Positions 59,184 through 64,000 of a DNA stretch of 64,000 nucleotides are shown piece by piece. The translations under genes were made by a program, and so were the position numbers. This stretch comes from an uncultured Thalassolituus sp. (GTDB taxonomy: Bacteria; Pseudomonadota; Gammaproteobacteria; Pseudomonadales; Oceanobacteraceae): NCBI GenBank assembly GCA_913061435.1, contig CAJXUK010000001.1:233770-297769 (forward strand), given 5' to 3'. The notes under the pieces were generated by a model that saw only the letters and a program-made list of their open reading frames with translations, made no database searches and had not been told where the DNA came from. Position 1 is the first letter of the stretch; each line of letters opens with the position of its first letter.

Positions 59184-60146
59184 TCAACGCAGTTGCAAAG
59201 CCGGAGCAGTGACCACAGTAGCAACACCTGCACCAATACTCGCACCCAACTTTTGCACCAATGATTCCCAAGGGTCCGGCTTGCGTGTGAAGTTTACCAT
59301 CTCTTCACTATTAAACTTAGTACGAACTAGCTGACTGGTTGATGATAACCCATCTACTAGTCCCATTTCCAGCGCTTGCTCGCCCGACCAAACCAAGCCA
59401 CTAAACATTTCTGGCGTTTCTTTTAAGCGATCGCCACGCCCGAGGCGAACCTGCTCAATAAATTGATTATGAGTAACCTTTAACACCCCTTGCCAAAACT
59501 CGGTTTGTTGAGCATTGGCAGGTGAGAAAGGATCCAAAAACCCTTTATTTTCACCAGAAGTGTATAAACGACGCTCTATACCTAATTTATCCATAGCACC
59601 GGTAAAACCAAAGCTAGAGCCCACCACACCAATTGAACCAACCAAACTTGCTTTGTCGGCATAAATCTCATCCGCTGCTGCTGCAATGTAATAAGCCCCC
59701 GACGCACCCAAATCCATAATAACAGCGTAAACAGGAATGTCGCGAATTTGCTTCAAACGCTTAATTTCATCAAATACATAACCCGACTGTACAGGACTTC
59801 CGCCAGGGCTATTGATGCGCATAACCACACCCATCGTTTGCTCATCCTCAAACGCCTCTCTCAATGCTGTAATAATATTATCAGCACTGGCATCCTGATC
59901 AGCGGCAATCATGCCGTTGATTTCAATAATTGCAGTGTAAGGCTGACCACCACCACGAACCATATCCTGTGCGGGAGAGCGCAACACAAAGACAATAAAA
60001 ATCACATAACAAAGAGCCATTAATTTAAAAAATATCCCCCAGCGGCGAGACTTGCGCTGCTCGTCCTGCAAGCCAGTGACAACCTTTTCAATCAGTTTCC
60101 ACTCTTTCGTTGTATCTGGGTAATCTACTTTATTTTCGTTATCCAT
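59184..60146 (-). CDS. sppA: S49 family signal peptide peptidase (SppA-like)
   Basis: A 320-residue membrane-anchored serine peptidase of the short SppA type. One N-terminal helix (LMALCYVIFIVFVL, about 42-55), oxyanion region RINSPGGSPVQSGYV, catalytic Ser149 in DLGASGAYYIAAAADEIYA, and Lys201 in SGENKGFLDPFSP as the general base. It degrades cleaved signal peptides. It overlaps rluC by 8 bp and precedes yceD. Confidence 0.93.
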   Translation of the reverse strand: MDNENKVDYPDTTKEWKLIEKVVTGLQDEQRKSRRWGIFFKLMALCYVIFIVFVLRSPAQDMVRGGGQPYTAIIEINGMIAADQDASADNIITALREAFEDEQTMGVVMRINSPGGSPVQSGYVFDEIKRLKQIRDIPVYAVIMDLGASGAYYIAAAADEIYADKASLVGSIGVVGSSFGFTGAMDKLGIERRLYTSGENKGFLDPFSPANAQQTEFWQGVLKVTHNQFIEQVRLGRGDRLKETPEMFSGLVWSGEQALEMGLVDGLSSTSQLVRTKFNSEEMVNFTRKPDPWESLVQKLGASIGAGVATVVTAPALQLR

Positions 60147-61110
60147 TAAATTTCAAGCCCTCTTTTTCTTTATAATTCAAAAACTTACCTTCTAAAGGTG
60201 ATGTTATTTCTAATAACTCATCAGTCATCGGATGCACAAATGCTAAACGATAAGCATGCAAACACAAACGCTTTATCCCAACCTGCTTATCCACTGCCTG
60301 CTCTACCTTATTTAAATATTTAGCATCACCCGCAATACCACAACCCGTGTATTGACAATGCACTCGAATCTGATGAGTACGACCCGTAATAGGCCTAGCT
60401 TCCACTAGGGTGTAACGACTGGATCGATCTAAAACCTTAAACTTGGTCAACGATGGCTTGCCATCTTCTTCTACTCTTACGATTCTTTCGCCGCCTTGGA
60501 CTTCATTCTTTTTAAGAGGGGCATCAACCCGATCCTGAAAATCAGGCCACTCACCATGAACCAAAGCCAAATAACGTTTATCGATCGCCTTTTGCCCTTG
60601 AAACAATTTTTGCACAGCGACCAAAGCCGAACGCTTTTTGGCTACCAGAATCACCCCAGACGTATCCCTATCAAGACGATGAACTAACTCTAAAAATTTC
60701 TGCTGTGGCCGCATTGCACGCAACAATTCGATCAACCCCAGTTTAATTCCACTACCTCCATGTACCGCCATACCAGAAGGCTTATTCACCCCAATATAAA
60801 ATTCGTCTTCAAATAAAATGCTATTTTGAATCAACTCAGATTGGCTAGTCGGAACAATCAACTCGTCATCCGACACTTCTTTAATAGTAACCGGGGCAAT
60901 GCGTACAATGTCACCAATCGCTAAACGCTGCACCGGTTTCGCACGCTTTTTATTGATCCTAACCTCACCCTTGCGCAATAAGCGATAAATAAGGGAACGG
61001 GGCGCGCCCTTTAAAAGAGTAAGCAAAAAATTGTCAATACGTTGACCATCATGATCCTCATCGATAGTAATCAGGTTAACTTGGTTCGTATTGTAGGTTT
61101 CGGTTGGCAT
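60139..61110 (-). CDS. rluC: 23S rRNA pseudouridine synthase RluC
   Basis: A 323-residue RluA-family enzyme acting on 23S U955, U2504 and U2580 in Escherichia. S4 domain near 20-75 (RIDNFLLTLLKGAPRSLIYR; GEVRINKKRAKP) and the catalytic block HRLDRDTSGVILVAKK with Asp147. It is divergent from rne, a conserved gammaproteobacterial pairing. Confidence 0.96.
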   Translation of the reverse strand: MPTETYNTNQVNLITIDEDHDGQRIDNFLLTLLKGAPRSLIYRLLRKGEVRINKKRAKPVQRLAIGDIVRIAPVTIKEVSDDELIVPTSQSELIQNSILFEDEFYIGVNKPSGMAVHGGSGIKLGLIELLRAMRPQQKFLELVHRLDRDTSGVILVAKKRSALVAVQKLFQGQKAIDKRYLALVHGEWPDFQDRVDAPLKKNEVQGGERIVRVEEDGKPSLTKFKVLDRSSRYTLVEARPITGRTHQIRVHCQYTGCGIAGDAKYLNKVEQAVDKQVGIKRLCLHAYRLAFVHPMTDELLEITSPLEGKFLNYKEKEGLKFNG

Positions 61111-61562
61111 AAATAACTTTCAATTCGTTCTTAATGTTTGTCGCAACTGTGTTTTGTTGCTATATTCGCTTGCCCAGTATCAATTATTTCATTTTTTTCA
61201 ATTATTGATATGGGTTTGGCAGCGATTGAGCGGCCAGTATAAAGAAGAAGAACGATTATTAAACCTTCTTTATGCAAACGAATGACATGAATTGCGATTG
61301 AGTACAAAGACTCAATCGCTTATTGAGATGAACCATGCGCTAGACTCGCAGGCAGCATCTCACTATCAAATTATGGATTGTTGGTGCTGGCCCAAAGGTA
61401 TCACCAAGTAAAAATAGACATCACGCCCATCAGAAAATTCTGGCCACTTAGAGGGTGGCAAGCGGTGATTTCGTTGAATCAAGCAACCATAAAGATTTTG
61501 CTATGATGACCAACAAACGGTCAGCTGCCCGTGTGTCTGTGCTATAGAGCTACACACATAAC
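61111..61562 (+). promoter_or_regulatory. Long leader region of rne with promoter and hairpins
   Basis: This 452-bp spacer has no gene. A promoter TTGGCA-16-TATAAA lies at 61216-61243, giving a leader of about 310 nt. Within it GCGATTGAGT/ACTCAATCGC (61294-61303 with 61310-61319) is a perfect 10-bp hairpin, and GTGTGT/ACACAC (61531-61536 with 61552-61557) pairs just before the start codon. In Escherichia rne has a 361-nt autoregulatory leader; this one looks analogous. No typical ribosome site is seen before the ATG. Confidence 0.6.
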
Positions 61563-64000
61563 ATGAAAAGAATGCTAATTAATGCAACTCAAACGGAAGA
61601 GTTGCGCGTTGCCCTCGTTGACGGCCAGCGCTTATACGATCTGGATATTGAATCTGGATCCCGTGAACAAAAAAAATCGAACATATACAAGGGCAAGATC
61701 ACCCGCATCGAGCCTAGCCTTGAAGCCGCTTTCGTAGATTTTGGTGCAGAGCGTCACGGTTTTTTACCACTTAAAGAAATATCTAAAAGCTACTTCAGCA
61801 AAAACCCTGGTTCTGGCCGCATCAACATTAAAGAAGTGATGCAAGAAGGACAGGAAGTTATTGTACAAGTTGACAAAGAAGAACGTGGCAATAAAGGCGC
61901 AGCCCTAACCACCATGGTTAGTCTTGCTGGTCGCTACCTAGTGCTTATGCCTAACAATGCCCGTGCAGGCGGTATTTCGCGTCGCATTGAGGGTGACGAG
62001 CGTACTGAGCTGCGTGAAGCCATGAAAGGCGTTACCGTGCCTGATGACATGGGCGTTATCGTCCGTACTGCAGGCATCGGCCGCTCTAGCGAAGAGTTGC
62101 AGTGGGATTTAGATTACCTGATGCAGCTATGGCAAGCTATCCACGGCGCTTCAGAGCGTCGCACAGCTCCTTGCCTACTATTACAAGAAAGCAATGTTGT
62201 TATACGTGCGATTCGCGATTATCTGCGTCAAGACATCGGTGAAGTACTAATCGATAACCAAGCAGCTTTCGACGAAGCCATTAGCTTTGTCCAGCAAGTT
62301 ATGCCGCAGTATGAAAATAAATTTAAGTTCTACGACGATAAAGTACCACTATTCAATCGCTATCAGATTGAAAGTCAAATAGAAACTGCATTCCAGCGTG
62401 AAGTTAAACTACCTTCTGGTGGCTCGATCGTAATCGATCCAACCGAAGCACTTGTTTCTATCGATATCAACTCGGCCCGTGCAACTAAAGGCGCCGACAT
62501 TGAAGAAACAGCAACCACAACCAACTGTGAAGCAGCAGAAGAAATTGCGCGCCAGTTGCGTCTGCGTGATATGGGCGGATTAGTGGTAATCGACTTCATC
62601 GACATGCACTCCAACCGCAACCAGCGTGAAGTTGAAAATCGCCTTAAGAACGCTCTAGAAATGGATCGCGCTCGTGTGCAAGTAGGCCGCATCTCTCGCT
62701 TTGGTTTGATGGAAATGTCACGCCAACGTTTACGCCCTTCTCTAGGCGAAACATCTGGCCACGTTTGCCCTCGCTGTAGCGGTACGGGTATTGTCCGCGA
62801 CCTGCCTTCTCTTTCTCTTTCTATCTTGCGCCTAATCGAAGAAGAAGCAGCAAAAGAAAATACCGGTCAAATTCGCGCAGAAGTACCATTAAACGTGGGC
62901 TCGTTCTTATTAAACGAGAAACGTGAAGTAATTGCCGATATCGAAAATCGTCACAATTCTCGTGTGGTAATTTTGCCCAACCCACACATGGATACACCGC
63001 ATTACGAAGTCACGCGCTTACGCCCAGACGATTCATTAATTGGCCAAGCAAGTCACGAACAAAACTTTGAGCCCGATTTGGATTTTGGTTTAGATACAGA
63101 AATCAAAGAAACCTCAAAGAATCAAGATGCCGCCGTTAAAGCAGTACCGACTGCTCGCGTTGCATCTCCAGAGCCACAAAAATCAATCTTTCAAAAGTTA
63201 ACTGCAACTTTATCCGGCTTATTCAGCAGCGACGAAGTTAAAGAAGAAAAGCCTAAGAAAGAGCAAAGCAAGCCAGCTAACAGCAATCGCAATCAACGCG
63301 GTAGCCAAAGCTCTGGTCAAAACAACCGCCGCAATTCCTCAAACCGTCGTAACGATCGCAACTCTTCTGATCGCTCTGACAATCGTTCGGACTCTCGTTC
63401 AGACTCTCGATCAGATAATCGAAACGAGCGCCAAGAGCGCAGCAACACTCGTGGCAAATCCGATAGAAATACAGATCGTAACGAAAGCCGCGAAAAGACT
63501 GATACACGCAACAACCGCAATCGTAACAACAAGCGCGATAACGACAATAAACGCGAAGATCGTCCTAGCAAAAAGCCAGAAGCGCAAGCAGGCAATGCCA
63601 CAGACGAAAATCAAGAAAAAGCACCACGTCGCCCTCGCAACAATGGCCAACGTCGTCGTAATCGTCAACGTAATACCAACGAAGTTACATCAACAGAATC
63701 AGCTGTTCAAAACGATCAAGCTGCAAGCAATACAGATGTGAAAACGGATGTAAAAGTTGATGCACCTGCTCCAACTAAAGCTGCTGACAATAAACCTGCT
63801 GAAAATAAGCAGGCAGAGACCAAGCCTGCTGAAGCTAAAGCAACAGAAAGCAAACCTGCAACTGCTGAAAAAGTAAAACCTTGGGCCGCTCACGAAGAAG
63901 CACCTAAGCAAGAAGCACCTAAGCAAGAAGCACCTAAGCAAGAAGCGCCTAAGCAAGAAGCGCCTAAGCAAGAAGCGCCTAAGCAAGAAGCGCCTAAGCA
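61563..64000 (+). CDS. rne: Ribonuclease E, N-terminal 812 codons (runs off window)
   Basis: The frame opens [20 protein letters not shown] and stays open to the window end. S1 domain (about 35-120; [21 protein letters not shown]), DNase I-like catalytic part with [13 protein letters not shown] (magnesium Asp) and DFIDMHSN, zinc-link CPRCSGTG (about 400), and small domain to about 500. The rest is a disordered scaffold: Arg/Asn/Asp/Ser-rich (about 575-705, RNA-binding like), then Lys/Ala/Pro/Glu-rich ending in EAPKQ repeats. RNase E starts mRNA decay and rRNA/tRNA processing at the membrane. The C-terminal degradosome docking sites lie outside the window. Confidence 0.97.
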   Translation, partial: MKRMLINATQTEELRVALVDGQRLYDLDIESGSREQKKSNIYKGKITRIEPSLEAAFVDFGAERHGFLPLKEISKSYFSKNPGSGRINIKEVMQEGQEVIVQVDKEERGNKGAALTTMVSLAGRYLVLMPNNARAGGISRRIEGDERTELREAMKGVTVPDDMGVIVRTAGIGRSSEELQWDLDYLMQLWQAIHGASERRTAPCLLLQESNVVIRAIRDYLRQDIGEVLIDNQAAFDEAISFVQQVMPQYENKFKFYDDKVPLFNRYQIESQIETAFQREVKLPSGGSIVIDPTEALVSIDINSARATKGADIEETATTTNCEAAEEIARQLRLRDMGGLVVIDFIDMHSNRNQREVENRLKNALEMDRARVQVGRISRFGLMEMSRQRLRPSLGETSGHVCPRCSGTGIVRDLPSLSLSILRLIEEEAAKENTGQIRAEVPLNVGSFLLNEKREVIADIENRHNSRVVILPNPHMDTPHYEVTRLRPDDSLIGQASHEQNFEPDLDFGLDTEIKETSKNQDAAVKAVPTARVASPEPQKSIFQKLTATLSGLFSSDEVKEEKPKKEQSKPANSNRNQRGSQSSGQNNRRNSSNRRNDRNSSDRSDNRSDSRSDSRSDNRNERQERSNTRGKSDRNTDRNESREKTDTRNNRNRNNKRDNDNKREDRPSKKPEAQAGNATDENQEKAPRRPRNNGQRRRNRQRNTNEVTSTESAVQNDQAASNTDVKTDVKVDAPAPTKAADNKPAENKQAETKPAEAKATESKPATAEKVKPWAAHEEAPKQEAPKQEAPKQEAPKQEAPKQEAPKQEAPK
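63897..64000 (+). repeat. 15-bp in-frame tandem repeat in rne (EAPKQ)
   Basis: At least seven units of GAA-GC(A/G)-CCT-AAG-CAA, the last cut by the window edge. Units 1-3 have GCA, units 4-7 GCG, so the array grew by unit duplication in two blocks. It encodes (EAPKQ)n in the disordered tail. Confidence 0.95.

Noticed and set aside
63277..63986. Minus-strand frames rich in Arg/Leu/Ser or Phe/Arg repeats opposite rne
   Set aside because: They are mirror images of the low-complexity rne tail and repeat array.

Overview
The window is a chromosomal segment from a gammaproteobacterium, most likely a marine member of the Oceanospirillales/Pseudomonadales side. The base composition is moderately AT-rich, and intergenic spacers are clearly AT-rich. 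Gene order mixes two known housekeeping arrangements. The blocks tusDCBE-trpD2-like, cysG-serS-crcB-rarA-lolA-ftsK and aat-bpt-infA-clpA-clpS-icd resemble Pseudomonas. The block icd-rluE-nudJ-mnmA-hflD-purB-roxA resembles Escherichia. The enzyme set (monomeric NADP isocitrate dehydrogenase, no fabH between plsX and fabD, GacA-UvrC-PgsA-tRNA block) fits an oceanospirilloid. The species assignment is inference from gene content and order only.

Layout. 0-4.3 kb: 5' end of a UDP-glucose dehydrogenase gene, then the electron-transfer flavoprotein operon (etfB-etfA) divergent from its membrane partner ETF-quinone oxidoreductase. 4.4-7 kb: small redox and unknown genes (DUF3365 haem protein, OsmC-like, DUF1285, radical SAM). 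7.1-13 kb: an accessory-looking cluster of an SDR, a periplasmic haem/beta-propeller protein, a secreted CocE/NonD hydrolase and a divergent AraC regulator. 13.1-16.8 kb: tRNA-Gly/Cys/Leu with a strong promoter, pgsA, uvrC and a gacA/uvrY-type regulator. 16.9-20.6 kb: a Pat/YfiQ-type protein acetyltransferase gene broken by a one-base frameshift, divergent from an HDAC-like deacetylase. 20.7-23.9 kb: a small membrane protein, tRNA-Ser, tusDCBE and a trpD2/ybiB-like gene. 23.9-35.3 kb: a chemoreceptor, siroheme synthase, serS, crcB, rarA, lolA, ftsK, aat, bpt and infA. 35.4-40.5 kb: clpA, clpS and icd. 40.8-46.6 kb: rluE, nudJ, mnmA, hflD, purB and roxA. 46.7-49.6 kb: a GNAT protein, a DUF3429 protein, kdsC-like and kdsB. 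49.6-61.1 kb: a long leftward run of lipid and envelope genes (pilZ, holB, tmk, mltG, pabC, fabF, acpP, fabG, fabD, plsX, rpmF, yceD, sppA-like, rluC). 61.1-64 kb: a long leader and the first 812 codons of rne, which runs off the window.

How they work together. EtfAB plus ETF-QO pass electrons from acyl-CoA dehydrogenases to quinone. Aat, Bpt, ClpS and ClpA form a complete bacterial N-degron pathway within 5 kb. Acp, FabD, FabG, FabF and PlsX make acyl chains and start phospholipid synthesis, with PgsA adding phosphatidylglycerol. KdsC and KdsB feed LPS core synthesis. TusDCBE and MnmA together perform 2-thiolation of tRNA wobble uridine.

The least explained parts are the 7-13 kb cluster with a 21-bp-phased operator, the frameshifted acetyltransferase opposite a deacetylase, the 12-bp tandem repeat in front of lolA, the REP-like palindromes behind purB, and the long structured leader and growing EAPKQ repeat of rne. 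I found no insertion sequences, prophage genes, CRISPR arrays or rRNA genes.
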